Assembly: GCA_003280055.1 (NCBI GenBank)
Contig: QCGG01000002.1
Span: 124,001-188,000, forward strand
DNA from: Prochlorococcus sp. AG-363-P19
GTDB lineage: Bacteria > Cyanobacteriota > Cyanobacteriia > PCC-6307 > Cyanobiaceae
Direction of reading: 5' to 3'
Length of the DNA stretch: 64,000 nucleotides
Shown: positions 53,977 to 64,000 of the stretch, piece after piece
Layout: each line of letters begins with the position of its first letter
Numbering within the stretch: the first letter of the stretch is position 1
Made by a program: the position numbers and the translations under genes
The notes under the pieces: generated by a model
What the model saw: only the letters and a program-made list of their open reading frames with translations
What the model was told of the DNA's origin: nothing
The model's database searches: none

Positions 53977-55179
53977 ATGATTCAAACAGAAAATAATGTT
54001 ATTTTGCCAAAAACTCTATTATTACTTGGAAGTGGCGAGCTTGGAAAGGAAGTTATAATCGCCGCTCAACGTCTCGGCTGTAAAACTATTGCCTGCGATC
54101 GTTACAAAGGAGCACCTGCCATGCAGGTAGCCGACCTTTCAGAAGTACTAGATATGACTGATGGAAAAGAGCTAAAAAAGATTATAAATAAACACCAACC
54201 TGATCTTGTTATACCAGAAATCGAAGCTTTAGCAGTAAACACCTTAAAAGAACTAGAAAGCGAAGGAGTCAAAGTTATACCAACAGCAGAGGCGACTTCC
54301 ATAACAATGAATAGAGACCTTATTAGAAACCTTGCTGTCAATGATCTTGGTCTAGAAACGGCAAAATTTGAATACGCAAATTCCCTAGAAGAACTAAAAG
54401 AAGCGTGCCATTTAATCGGACTACCAGCAGTAGTTAAACCTATTATGAGCTCTTCAGGAAAAGGACAAACTCTTGTAAAGACTATGGAAGATATAGATCA
54501 AGCTTGGAAAAATGCGATAGAAAATGCTAGAGGAAACTCAAAAAAAATAATAATAGAAGAATTCCTTGTTTTTGACTTAGAAATAACACTTTTGACAATC
54601 AGACAAAAAGATGGATCCAATATTTTTTGTCCCCCTATTGGGCATATGCAAAAAAATGGAGATTACCAATGTAGCTGGCAACCAGCAGAGCTAAATGCCA
54701 TGCAATTGACAAAAGCTAAAGAAATGGCTGCAGCAGTAACAAACAAGTTAGGAGGGTGTGGGTTGTTTGGGGTTGAATTTTTCATTACTAAAAATAAAGT
54801 GATCTTTTCCGAACTTTCACCAAGGCCACATGATACCGGTCTCGTTACATTAATAAGCCAAAACATCAATGAGTTTGAACTACATCTTCGAGCGATACTT
54901 GGATTACCAATTAACCATATTATGAATACAGGTCCTGCCGCAAGCAGAGTAATTTTAGCTCAAGATGAATTAAAAAATATTGAATACCACGGTTTAGATA
55001 ATGCCTTAAAGTTCCCAAATACTGAAATTCTATTATTTGGAAAACCCAATGCTAAAAAAGGAAGAAGAATGGGGGTTGCTTTAACAAAAGGAAAAAATCT
55101 CAATGAGGCGAAAAAACTAGCTCAAAAGGCATCTGAAAAGATTCAGATTCTTGAAAAAAATTCTAGTTATTTAAAGTAA
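53977..55179 (+). CDS. purT: Formate-dependent phosphoribosylglycinamide formyltransferase 2
   Basis: LLLGSGELGKEVIIAAQRLG, PVVKPIMSSSGKGQ-like, ELSPRPHDTGLVTL. Confidence 0.95.
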   Translation: MIQTENNVILPKTLLLLGSGELGKEVIIAAQRLGCKTIACDRYKGAPAMQVADLSEVLDMTDGKELKKIINKHQPDLVIPEIEALAVNTLKELESEGVKVIPTAEATSITMNRDLIRNLAVNDLGLETAKFEYANSLEELKEACHLIGLPAVVKPIMSSSGKGQTLVKTMEDIDQAWKNAIENARGNSKKIIIEEFLVFDLEITLLTIRQKDGSNIFCPPIGHMQKNGDYQCSWQPAELNAMQLTKAKEMAAAVTNKLGGCGLFGVEFFITKNKVIFSELSPRPHDTGLVTLISQNINEFELHLRAILGLPINHIMNTGPAASRVILAQDELKNIEYHGLDNALKFPNTEILLFGKPNAKKGRRMGVALTKGKNLNEAKKLAQKASEKIQILEKNSSYLK

Positions 55180-57301
55180 ATTTATAATGATTCAATCCAT
55201 CCAAAACACTATTTGAATTGGATCTCGAAGAAAAGAAAGCTCTATTTTGAGACCTAAAAATTTCTAAACAAGGGTCATGCTCAGCTGGTATCACTGTAGA
55301 AATCAAACCTCTAACCAGTTCAGCATCACCTTGTTGACTGGCAACAACCATTACTTGCTCTAATGGGAGCCCCCAACGAAGCGCCACATAACGAATAGCC
55401 TCAGTTCTAGAAGCTCGCATAGGAACTACATCTAAATACCAGTGGCAACGTAGATGAGCCGTAGCGGACTGATCCCTCTGTCTCAAGCGTTTCTGCACAA
55501 GTGACAAAACAGTATCACTAGGTTCATTCAAAAGATAACTTACCTTAAATGAACCTTGTTGATTAGAAGCTTGGAGGGATATTTGCTGCTTAAAATCTTT
55601 TAAAACTTCTTCAACTTTATTTCGATTCCAATCTTTACTTATAATTGTTTGCCAATAATTATCTTGAATATGATCTGATTTATAATATATCTCTGTACCT
55701 GCTCTTGCTATCCATACATTAGGTTCCGGAAGCAATAATTCTGAATAGCGTAATCTTGCTGCCTCAACAGAACGACCTGTGATAATTCCCAAAGCAGTAT
55801 CATTATTAGAATTTAAATATTCAAACTCTTCTCTGAATTTAGATAATTGGTCTGAGGATGATAAAACCAAATTTGTATCCAAATCTAAGAACAATAAAGT
55901 CTTTGCTTTAACTAGCGCTTGCTTTAAAGGTTGTCGAGAAAAAGATATCATTTCTTTAGAAGAAATTTTAACTCGTTGTTGCATCAAAGCCAGATATTTA
56001 CAAACATGAGCATCCCAACTGAAATGTCTACTAATTGCCTCTATTCCATTAGCGCTCCATAAATGCCATTTCTTGATTTCTGATCCGGCTTGCTCCAAGG
56101 CATCCTGAAAAGAATCTAAATCAGTAACATCAGTCAAAATTCCATTTTTGCATCTTGCTAAAATATCTTTAGGGCCACCATCATCAGTAGAAACAATAGG
56201 AAGTCCTGAAGCAGCAGATTCTAATAAAGTTAAGCCAAAAGGCTCAGTAAGTGCTGGATTAACAAATAATCCCTTTTTATATGCTGCCCATCTATAAATT
56301 GCTGGAATTTGACCTCTTCTATGATGCTTAGGATATGCAACACGGCCATAAAGATCGTATCTATCAACAAGATCAAAAACTTGTTGAAAAACCTCTTTCT
56401 GTTGCTTATCTAGTTGCCGAATATCGTCTCTACAACCCAAAATTAGTACCAGGTTATGACGTTGTCGCAAGATTGAAGATCTGCCATATGCCTCAACTAA
56501 TGCAGGTATATTTTTTCTACGAACGGCCCTAGAAATTGCTAGCAATGGTGGCAATGAAGACTCTCTAAGGAATGGGTCTAATAAATCATTGATTTGTAGA
56601 CATTCGTTCTCTGAATGAATCGAATGAAAACGAGTAGAGTCAACACCTGGGGGAACAACTGCTGCACGTTCAGAAACAAAACTTCCGTAACGTGAGTATT
56701 GCTGATCAGATTCTTGACAAGTACTAGTTATTACAAGATCAGAATGTGCTAATGCTAGCTCTTCTCCATCTATGCGTTTGCTAATGGAATAAGTTTCTTC
56801 AATTTGGACATGATCTACGCCTGCTGAAAGTAGACGCCTTTGCTTTTCACGTCCAAGAGAATGAGCAGTAAAAACTAATGGGATACCCAAACGCCGACTA
56901 ACTAAAGCCCCTACATAACCTGCATCGGCATAATGAGCATGAATCCAATCAGGCAATACAGATTGTCTTTGCAGGCGACTGACTAGCTGATCTGCTAAAT
57001 CATCTAAATATGGCCAGAGCAATTCTTTGCGTAAATATCTCTTAGGCCCAAATGGCAGTCGAACGAGGTTTGCACCGGGAACAATTGTCTCAAAAGGCTC
57101 TGAGTAATCGTTTGAAACCCGTCTATCACTGATTAAGCGTGTGACAAGCTCAACCTGATCAACTTCTGGACAAGCTGCTAACCCTTTGATCAATTCCAAA
57201 ACATATAAGGTCTGTCCTCCTGTATCTGCATCTCTACCTAGCTCAAGATCATGAGATCTCACTAAACCATGAAGATTTAGATGAAGCAGTTTCAAGCCCA
57301 T
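55163..57301 (-). CDS. sps: Sucrose-phosphate synthase with C-terminal HAD/SPP-like domain
   Basis: HGLVRSHDLELGRDADTGGQTLYVLELIKGLA, GT-B motif EPFGLTLLESAASGLPIVSTDDGGP, LFLDLDTNLV. Confidence 0.92.
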   Translation of the reverse strand: MGLKLLHLNLHGLVRSHDLELGRDADTGGQTLYVLELIKGLAACPEVDQVELVTRLISDRRVSNDYSEPFETIVPGANLVRLPFGPKRYLRKELLWPYLDDLADQLVSRLQRQSVLPDWIHAHYADAGYVGALVSRRLGIPLVFTAHSLGREKQRRLLSAGVDHVQIEETYSISKRIDGEELALAHSDLVITSTCQESDQQYSRYGSFVSERAAVVPPGVDSTRFHSIHSENECLQINDLLDPFLRESSLPPLLAISRAVRRKNIPALVEAYGRSSILRQRHNLVLILGCRDDIRQLDKQQKEVFQQVFDLVDRYDLYGRVAYPKHHRRGQIPAIYRWAAYKKGLFVNPALTEPFGLTLLESAASGLPIVSTDDGGPKDILARCKNGILTDVTDLDSFQDALEQAGSEIKKWHLWSANGIEAISRHFSWDAHVCKYLALMQQRVKISSKEMISFSRQPLKQALVKAKTLLFLDLDTNLVLSSSDQLSKFREEFEYLNSNNDTALGIITGRSVEAARLRYSELLLPEPNVWIARAGTEIYYKSDHIQDNYWQTIISKDWNRNKVEEVLKDFKQQISLQASNQQGSFKVSYLLNEPSDTVLSLVQKRLRQRDQSATAHLRCHWYLDVVPMRASRTEAIRYVALRWGLPLEQVMVVASQQGDAELVRGLISTVIPAEHDPCLEIFRSQNRAFFSSRSNSNSVLDGLNHYKFTLNN

Positions 57302-57585
57302 CTTCTACCTCCATTAAAGAGGTAAAAGAACTAATTGATTTTGAGGCTAACAAATCTAAAGAAAGAATAAGAAAAAATCAAATCATTAGCTTATTGGCTG
57401 AGATACATTGCTAGAGAATTGTTTTGAGCAAATGGAAAAAAGAAAATGATTATAAACTTGATGGCGAATTGCAAAGGTTTTAGACGCAAATTTTGCCTTT
57501 TCTTTATCTTCTGTTGCTTAAGGTGCCAAATCAAGTAGGCAAAAACCTTTAAATTCTTTCCATTAAGAGTAAAAATATTTAGAAG

Positions 57586-60537
57586 CTAAGCATGATGTGC
57601 AAGTACCTTCTGAAGATACTTTGCTGTATGACTGGTTTTATGAGTAGATACTTCCTCAGGGGTTCCTGTAACTAGAACTTTCCCACCCTTATCGCCACCT
57701 TCAGGGCCTAAATCGATGATCCAATCCGAACAACGAATTACATCTAGATTATGTTCAATAACAATTATCGAATTGCCCTTATCTACAAGTCTCTGTAATA
57801 CATTCATTAATTGATGAACATCCGAAAAACTAAGGCCGGTTGTTGGTTCATCAATTAAATACAAAGTTTTTCCAGTCGCTCTTCTAGCAAGTTCAGTTGC
57901 AAGTTTTACGCGCTGAGCTTCACCTCCAGAGAGAGTAGGTGCAGGCTGACCCAGTTTTACATAACCCAAACCGACATCTACTAAAGTTCTCAGACGATCT
58001 GATGCCTGAGGGATTGCCGAAAACACATCCGCTGCTTGCTCTACGGTCATCTGCAATACATCTGCAATATTGTGACCCTTATATCTAACTTGAAGAGTTT
58101 CACGATTAAATCGAGCACCTTTACATATGTCACACTGAACATAAACATCAGGCAAAAAGTTCATTTCAATTACATTTACTCCCTGACCTTTACAAGCTTC
58201 ACATCTACCTCCTTTAACATTAAAACTAAATTGACCAACCTGGTAACCCCTAGCCTTTGCTTCTATGGCAGAAGCGAAAACTTGTCGGATAGGGTCAAAC
58301 GCACCTGTATAAGTAGCAGGATTAGATCTAGGGGTTCTACCTATAGGAGATTGATCGATAACAATTACTTTATCAATGGCTTTAATTCCCTTTAACTTTT
58401 CAAGGCCCTTTGGAAAAGGAACTTTTAAACCCAAACTGTGATTAAGAGCTGGATGTAATAATTCATTAATAAGAGTAGATTTGCCACTACCACTGACACC
58501 AGTAACAGCAATCAATTTACCTAGTGGAAATTCCACTGTAATATTCTGAAGATTATTTAAAGAACAATCAATTAAAACTATTTTTCTATTTACACCTTCT
58601 CTGCGTATAGAAGGTGTTGGAATCGATTTTCGACCACTTAAGTAATCACCAGTTAAAGAATGGTTAGCCTTAAGCAATTCCTCAAAAGATCCTTCTGCAA
58701 CTATCTTTCCTCCATGTAAGCCAGCTCCTGGTCCTATATCAACAAGATGATCAGCTGCTCGAATAGTCTCTTCATCATGTTCTACAACTATTAATGTATT
58801 GCCTAAATCCCGCAAACGCTTCAAAGTTGACAACAATCGATCATTATCTCGCTGATGCAATCCAATACTAGGCTCATCTAATACATAAAGGACGCCTGTA
58901 AGACCAGCTCCTATTTGTGTTGCTAAACGAATCCTTTGAGCTTCTCCACCAGACAAAGTCATGGCAGGTCTATCCAAAGTTAAATAATCCAGTCCAACAT
59001 CCAGAAGAAAGTTAAGGCGCAAACAAATTTCTTTTAAAACAAGCTCTCCTATCATCATTTGTCTTTGATTTAAAATAGGTTTTGTATTTTTGTCCTTGCC
59101 ACGACCCATCAAACCTTCAAACATTCGCAAAGTTTCTCCAACACTTACTTCGGTCAAATCTGTAATAGAATAAGGGCCAACCTTAACTGCCAGGGCCTCA
59201 GGACGTAATCTTTTCCCTTTACAACTTTCGCAAGGAACTAATTCCAAATATTTCTCTAACTTTTGTCTAGCTGACTCACCAGAAGAATCATTTAATTGTC
59301 TTTCTAAAATAGGTAATATGCCCTCAAAAGGCCTCTTAAAACCTCCCTCTTTTCCATATCTACTATCAGCTTTAATCACAATAGGTTCTAAACTACCATT
59401 AAGTAATATATTTCGTTGATGTTCTGTCAGTTGAACCCAAGGAGTTTTTATTTCAAAACCAAAAGCCTCCCCTACAGAAAACAAAAGTGAAAAATAATAT
59501 GAATTATCTTTCTCGCTCCAAGGGGCTACAGCTGCATAAACAGGCAAAGAAGTATCTGGAATTACTTTTTCTTTCGTAAATTTACGTAAATGTCCAATAC
59601 CATGACAATCAGGACAAGCACCATAAGGACTATTAAAGGAAAACATTCTTGGAGACAGTTCTTCCATAACAGCACCATGAACAGGGCAAGCAAAATTCTC
59701 AGAATATAATCTTTCCCTATCTAAACCTTCAGGTAATGATTCATTAGCTTTTGGAACTACCTCAACTAATGCCAATCCTTCTCCTCTTTTCAAAGTAGTA
59801 GATAAAGAATCCGTTAAACGTTCTTGAATACCTTCTCGAGAAATTAATCTATCAACAACAACCTCAATGCTATGAGAATGATTTTTATCAAGTTCTATAT
59901 TATCCCCCAAATCTCTAACTTCATTATTAACACGAACACGTGCAAAACCTTCTGACGCTAATCCACTAAGTAATTTCGCATGTGTACCTTTCTTACCCCT
60001 AACAACAGGTGCAAGTAATTGAAATCTAGTGCCTTCAGGGAGAGTTAAAATTTGATCAACCATCTCATCAATACTTTGAGGTCGAATTGATCGATCACAA
60101 TGTGGGCAATGTGGTTCACCTGCTCGTCCAAATAAAAGCCTCAAATAATCCTGAATCTCTGTAACTGTTCCTACGGTTGAACGAGGGTTATGACTGGTGG
60201 ATTTTTGATCTATTGATATAGCAGGTGACAAACCTTCAATAGCATCAACATCAGGCTTATCAACCTGTCCTAAAAACTGTCTTGCGTAGGTCGAAAGACT
60301 TTCAACATACCTTCTCTGACCTTCTGCAAAAATCGTATCAAAAGCAAGAGAGCTCTTACCGCTACCACTGACTCCAGTAAAAACAATTAACTGATTACGG
60401 GGAATAGAAAGATCAACACTCTTCAGATTATGTTGACGAGCCCCTCTAACAGTTATCACCTCAGAACCTGATCCATCTGCTTTAGCTAAAGATCGAGTCA
60501 TAGCCTTCTCGTGACTATTTTCAGAATCCAAGCCCAT
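57586..60537 (-). CDS. uvrA: Excinuclease ABC subunit A
   Basis: VITVRGARQHNLKSVDLSIPRNQLIVFTGVSGSGKSSLAFDTIFAEGQRRYVESLS; two ABC domains and Zn motifs. Confidence 0.98.
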   Translation of the reverse strand: MGLDSENSHEKAMTRSLAKADGSGSEVITVRGARQHNLKSVDLSIPRNQLIVFTGVSGSGKSSLAFDTIFAEGQRRYVESLSTYARQFLGQVDKPDVDAIEGLSPAISIDQKSTSHNPRSTVGTVTEIQDYLRLLFGRAGEPHCPHCDRSIRPQSIDEMVDQILTLPEGTRFQLLAPVVRGKKGTHAKLLSGLASEGFARVRVNNEVRDLGDNIELDKNHSHSIEVVVDRLISREGIQERLTDSLSTTLKRGEGLALVEVVPKANESLPEGLDRERLYSENFACPVHGAVMEELSPRMFSFNSPYGACPDCHGIGHLRKFTKEKVIPDTSLPVYAAVAPWSEKDNSYYFSLLFSVGEAFGFEIKTPWVQLTEHQRNILLNGSLEPIVIKADSRYGKEGGFKRPFEGILPILERQLNDSSGESARQKLEKYLELVPCESCKGKRLRPEALAVKVGPYSITDLTEVSVGETLRMFEGLMGRGKDKNTKPILNQRQMMIGELVLKEICLRLNFLLDVGLDYLTLDRPAMTLSGGEAQRIRLATQIGAGLTGVLYVLDEPSIGLHQRDNDRLLSTLKRLRDLGNTLIVVEHDEETIRAADHLVDIGPGAGLHGGKIVAEGSFEELLKANHSLTGDYLSGRKSIPTPSIRREGVNRKIVLIDCSLNNLQNITVEFPLGKLIAVTGVSGSGKSTLINELLHPALNHSLGLKVPFPKGLEKLKGIKAIDKVIVIDQSPIGRTPRSNPATYTGAFDPIRQVFASAIEAKARGYQVGQFSFNVKGGRCEACKGQGVNVIEMNFLPDVYVQCDICKGARFNRETLQVRYKGHNIADVLQMTVEQAADVFSAIPQASDRLRTLVDVGLGYVKLGQPAPTLSGGEAQRVKLATELARRATGKTLYLIDEPTTGLSFSDVHQLMNVLQRLVDKGNSIIVIEHNLDVIRCSDWIIDLGPEGGDKGGKVLVTGTPEEVSTHKTSHTAKYLQKVLAHHA

Positions 60538-60583
60538 AAAAATAAATTACATAGCCAATGATTCTACGTAGAGAGTCGAACCT

Positions 60584-62290
60584 TTATGCGGCTTCTTTAG
60601 AAAGCAAACTAGAAACATAAGCTCTAGTATCAGCAACATCGCCTCCGGCCAGCTCAGCCAACTCAATTTCACGGGCTAACGGTGTGTCCAAATACGATAC
60701 CTGAACAGTTGTCAAACCTTCATGGATAGACTTGCTAACACGAAGATGATGATCTGCCTTTGCAGCCACTAAAGGCTGGTGGGTTACACACAAAACCTGA
60801 CGTTTCATAGACAACTCCTTAAGAAGCAATGCTATTGCCGTACTAACTTTCCCGCTGACACCTGAATCAATTTCATCAAACACAAGAGTATTAGAACCGG
60901 CAGCACTAGCAAGCGTCGTTTTTAATGCAAGCAAAAACCTAGACATTTCACCACCGGATGCAATTTCAATCAATGGCACCAATGGCTGATCAGGATTTGC
61001 AGAAAAAAGAAATTGAACAGAATCTGCCCCCTTTTCTGAAGCTTGGGAGGGCAAAATTTGAACCTCAAACCGAACATTACTTAAACCCAGTGAATTCAAA
61101 TATTGCATGAGCGTTCTCTGAAGGTTTCCTGCTATAGCAAGCCTCATACAAGTAAGCTTTTCATTAAATCTATCTCTAGATAGTCTCAACTTATTTTCTT
61201 CTTCTTTAATACGCAAAAATTTAGTATTAGGAGTATCGTTCATTAAATCTTTTCTTAAGGAATCTCTTTTCTGAATCAATTCAGGCAAATTGCTATCTGT
61301 TTTCCGCATCAAACGCTTTAAATCAGCAATTCGTTCCTGTAATTCATCTAACCGCTGTGGTTCAGATTGCAAAACACTTCCGTAACTTTCTAAGGTCCGA
61401 GAGAAATCTTCTAAACGAGATTTTATGTCAATAAGATTTTCTAATTCTGAAGACAGAGTTGCGTCTAATTGTTTCATTGTATTCATTTCTTGAAAACATA
61501 GATTCAATAAATCAAAAACACATGGGACTTCTGGCTTAGGTTCAATGAGAGTGTCAGCAATAATCGAAACACCTTCTTGTAAGCGAACAGAATGAGACAA
61601 TCTTTCTTGCTCTTGTAAAAGTTTAATATCTTCCTCTGGGTCTTCGATTTGAGCCAATTCTAATTCTTCTAAAAATTCTTTTTGTTGTAAAAAGGATTTT
61701 TGTGATCTTTGCAAATCCTTTTCTGCATCTTCTAATGCTAAAGAAGTTTCCTTCCAGCTTAAAAACCCAGCTTTTACAGACTTAAGAGTATCTTCTAAAG
61801 AAGAACCACCGAGTTGATCTAAACAGAATCTTTGTTGCCCTGCCTTAGACAGCTCTTGTACTTGCCCTTGCGCTGTTAAGTCTATTAGCCGTGGTCGTAT
61901 ACAAAAAATCTGATCTTTGCTAACAACAACACCATTAACCCTAAAACGAGATGTAGTCCGATCATTACGACGAATCAATTCTCTACTCAGTAAAAGCTCA
62001 TTATCATCAAAATCAAAACCCTGAGACTTTAACCAAACAACATCCTTGGAAGTAACCCTAAAAATGGCCTCTATAAGTGCTTTTTGGGATCCGGAACGAA
62101 TTAACCGACTTATGCCAGTAGAGGTAAGTCCGCCAAGAAGAGCATCAAGAGCATCTAACAAGATAGATTTACCTGTGCCTGTTTCACCAGTCAAAACAGT
62201 AAATCCTTTCTCAAAACTCAGCTCGAGACTTTGAATGAGGGCAATGTTTGATAATCGGAGACAGGTAAGCAATTTTTTTCTCGTTACCAA
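60584..62290 (-). CDS. recN: DNA repair protein RecN
   Basis: LTGETGTGKSILLDALDALLGG, FDEIDSGVSGKVSTAIALLLKELS, VTHQPLVAAKADHHL. Confidence 0.95.
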   Translation of the reverse strand: MVTRKKLLTCLRLSNIALIQSLELSFEKGFTVLTGETGTGKSILLDALDALLGGLTSTGISRLIRSGSQKALIEAIFRVTSKDVVWLKSQGFDFDDNELLLSRELIRRNDRTTSRFRVNGVVVSKDQIFCIRPRLIDLTAQGQVQELSKAGQQRFCLDQLGGSSLEDTLKSVKAGFLSWKETSLALEDAEKDLQRSQKSFLQQKEFLEELELAQIEDPEEDIKLLQEQERLSHSVRLQEGVSIIADTLIEPKPEVPCVFDLLNLCFQEMNTMKQLDATLSSELENLIDIKSRLEDFSRTLESYGSVLQSEPQRLDELQERIADLKRLMRKTDSNLPELIQKRDSLRKDLMNDTPNTKFLRIKEEENKLRLSRDRFNEKLTCMRLAIAGNLQRTLMQYLNSLGLSNVRFEVQILPSQASEKGADSVQFLFSANPDQPLVPLIEIASGGEMSRFLLALKTTLASAAGSNTLVFDEIDSGVSGKVSTAIALLLKELSMKRQVLCVTHQPLVAAKADHHLRVSKSIHEGLTTVQVSYLDTPLAREIELAELAGGDVADTRAYVSSLLSKEAA

Positions 62291-62330
62291 CAGACGCTAG
62301 CGAGCATCTCGGTTATTTAAAAGAGGCAAA

Positions 62331-64000
62331 ATGGAACAAAAGGCAAGAAAAAAAGAGCTCCAAGATTTTATAGAGCTTGCAGGGTTATTGGAATATGACC
62401 ATTTAGCAATTGCAAAAATATACAGAGGGCATCCCAAAAGACTGATCAGGAGGTTATGGCAGACACTCATCCCGATTAGTTTGTTCTTAATAGGACTTGG
62501 ATTAGACAAACTTTTAGGTCTTCTAGATAATCCAACAAGAGTAAAAGAAAGGGCTAAAGAGTGTGCTGAACTGTTTGTTAGTTTAGGGCCTGCGTTTATA
62601 AAGGCTGGTCAGGCTTTATCAACTAGACCAGATATTATTCCTCCACTACTTCTAGAAGAGCTAGCTCAGTTACAAGATCAATTGCCTGGGTTTGAGAGCA
62701 AACTAGCAATGGCATGTATTGAAGAAGACTTTGAATGTCCTATAAAGGAAATCTACAAAGAAATTGATTTAGAACCATTTTCAGCGGCATCATTAGGGCA
62801 AGTACATAAAGGAAAGCTAATCAATGGTGAATCTGTGGCAGTGAAAATACAAAGACCCGGTCTGAGAGAACAAATAACATTAGATTTATATATTGTGAGA
62901 ATTATTGCAGAATGGCTAAATACTAATGTTAAATTAATACGTAGCGATTTGGTTGCACTAATTGATGAATTGGGTAAAAGAGTTTTTGAAGAGATGGATT
63001 ACCTAAACGAAGCAAAAAATGCAGAAAGATTTAAAAAACTCCATTCTCATAATAAAAAAATTGCAATACCTAAAATATATAAAGAAGCAACTAGCAGAAG
63101 AGTCTTAACTATGGAGTGGATTGACGGAGTAAAATTAACAGATCTAAAAGCTGTTAGAAATTTAGGTATTGACCCAAATGAAATGATTGAAATAGGAGTA
63201 AACTGTAGTCTGCAACAATTATTAGAGCATGGATTTTTTCATGCTGATCCACATCCTGGAAATCTTCTAGCATTAGAGGATGGCAGAATTTGTTATTTAG
63301 ATTTTGGGATGATGAGCAATGTCACAAGAGAATCTAGAACAGGTCTAATTCAAGCCGTCGTACATTTAGTAAATAAGAATTTTGATAAATTATCGCAAGA
63401 TTTTGTAACGCTAGGATTTCTTAGTAAAGAGATAGATCTAGAACCAATTGTTCCTGCATTTGACTACGTGTTTAGTGAAGCATTATCAAAAGGAGTAGGG
63501 AAATTAGATTTTAAAGCGGTGACGGACGACTTGTCTGGGGTAATGTATAAATTTCCTTTTAGAGTACCTCCGTATTATGCACTAATTATTAGATCTTTAA
63601 TCACTCTGGAAGGGATCGCTCTAAGTGTTGACCCCAACTTCAAAATCTTAGGGGCTGCTTATCCTTATTTTGCAAAAAGATTAATAGAAGATCCTGACCC
63701 TTCATTAAGAAAAAGCTTGAAAGAAATGATTTACTATAAAGGAAATTTTAACTGGGAAAGAATGGAAGAGTTAATTGAGACAGCGAATAGTAATTCAAAA
63801 TTAGATTTAGAACTAGTTATCGATCAATCGATAACATTTTTGTTCTCAGAGAGGGGAAGTACTTTACGTCAAATAATTGTTGAAAAAAGTATTTTAAAAT
63901 TAGACGATTTGGGTTGGAAATTGCTTAAAAAATTAAAAAAAGTAATTTTAAGTCCTATAAAATCAATAAAAAATAGAAAGCAATGGGCCATAAAACATAA
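62331..64000 (+). CDS. ABC1/UbiB-family atypical kinase (3' truncated by window end)
   Basis: Manual translation MEQKARKKELQDFIELAGLL...KAGQALSTRPDIIPPLLLEELAQLQD...SAASLGQVHKGKL...HADPHPGNLLALEDGRICYLDFGMM; absent from the ORF track because there is no stop before 64000. Confidence 0.95.
   Translation, partial: MEQKARKKELQDFIELAGLLEYDHLAIAKIYRGHPKRLIRRLWQTLIPISLFLIGLGLDKLLGLLDNPTRVKERAKECAELFVSLGPAFIKAGQALSTRPDIIPPLLLEELAQLQDQLPGFESKLAMACIEEDFECPIKEIYKEIDLEPFSAASLGQVHKGKLINGESVAVKIQRPGLREQITLDLYIVRIIAEWLNTNVKLIRSDLVALIDELGKRVFEEMDYLNEAKNAERFKKLHSHNKKIAIPKIYKEATSRRVLTMEWIDGVKLTDLKAVRNLGIDPNEMIEIGVNCSLQQLLEHGFFHADPHPGNLLALEDGRICYLDFGMMSNVTRESRTGLIQAVVHLVNKNFDKLSQDFVTLGFLSKEIDLEPIVPAFDYVFSEALSKGVGKLDFKAVTDDLSGVMYKFPFRVPPYYALIIRSLITLEGIALSVDPNFKILGAAYPYFAKRLIEDPDPSLRKSLKEMIYYKGNFNWERMEELIETANSNSKLDLELVIDQSITFLFSERGSTLRQIIVEKSILKLDDLGWKLLKKLKKVILSPIKSIKNRKQWAIKH

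Noticed and set aside
58036-58395. 119-aa plus-strand ORF
   Set aside because: Antisense within uvrA, Ser/Thr/Asn-rich shadow ORF.

Overview
This 64 kb window looks like chromosomal DNA from a marine picocyanobacterium, most likely a low-light Prochlorococcus. The basis is AT-rich DNA, very short intergenic gaps, and recognisable products such as UvrA, RecN, PurT, SPS, IctB-like, Tic20 and DUF3134 proteins. Most of the window is dense core metabolism: alaS(partial)-speA-ndk-thiO-like-gatB-coaE-argJ, mazG-speE-speB-gcvT-aspS-pyrG-queE-queC-pabB-pabC-cobA, ppk-sigma-aroG-acnB-clcA-like, dnaK-aroE-tic20-rpsF-argG, mraY-purT-sps-uvrA-recN and an ABC1/UbiB kinase that runs off the end. Two zones look accessory. 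(1) 9.07-12.6 kb, between argJ and a tRNA-Val(UAC). It holds a duplicated, synonymously diverged fragment of the argJ 3' end, iterated TGTGATAA motifs, an orphan 99-aa ORF, a GT2 glycosyltransferase translationally coupled to a PfkB-family kinase, a hidden 52-aa membrane/basic ORF, and a small gene interrupted by one in-frame stop. (2) 24.6-31.3 kb, a nitrite-assimilation neighbourhood. It holds cobA, nirA behind a perfect NtcA box, a FocA/NirC-type transporter, an alpha-helical-repeat protein and an anthranilate-phosphoribosyltransferase-like protein resembling CnaT. It also contains two unlisted small ORFs: a frameshifted 74-codon ORF, and a 47-aa ORF between nirA and the transporter with an internally repeated DFFS motif. 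A structured non-coding region at about 51.6-51.9 kb is a candidate ncRNA. No CRISPR array, transposase, integrase or rRNA was seen. All calls come from reading the sequence and the supplied ORF track; no searches were run.
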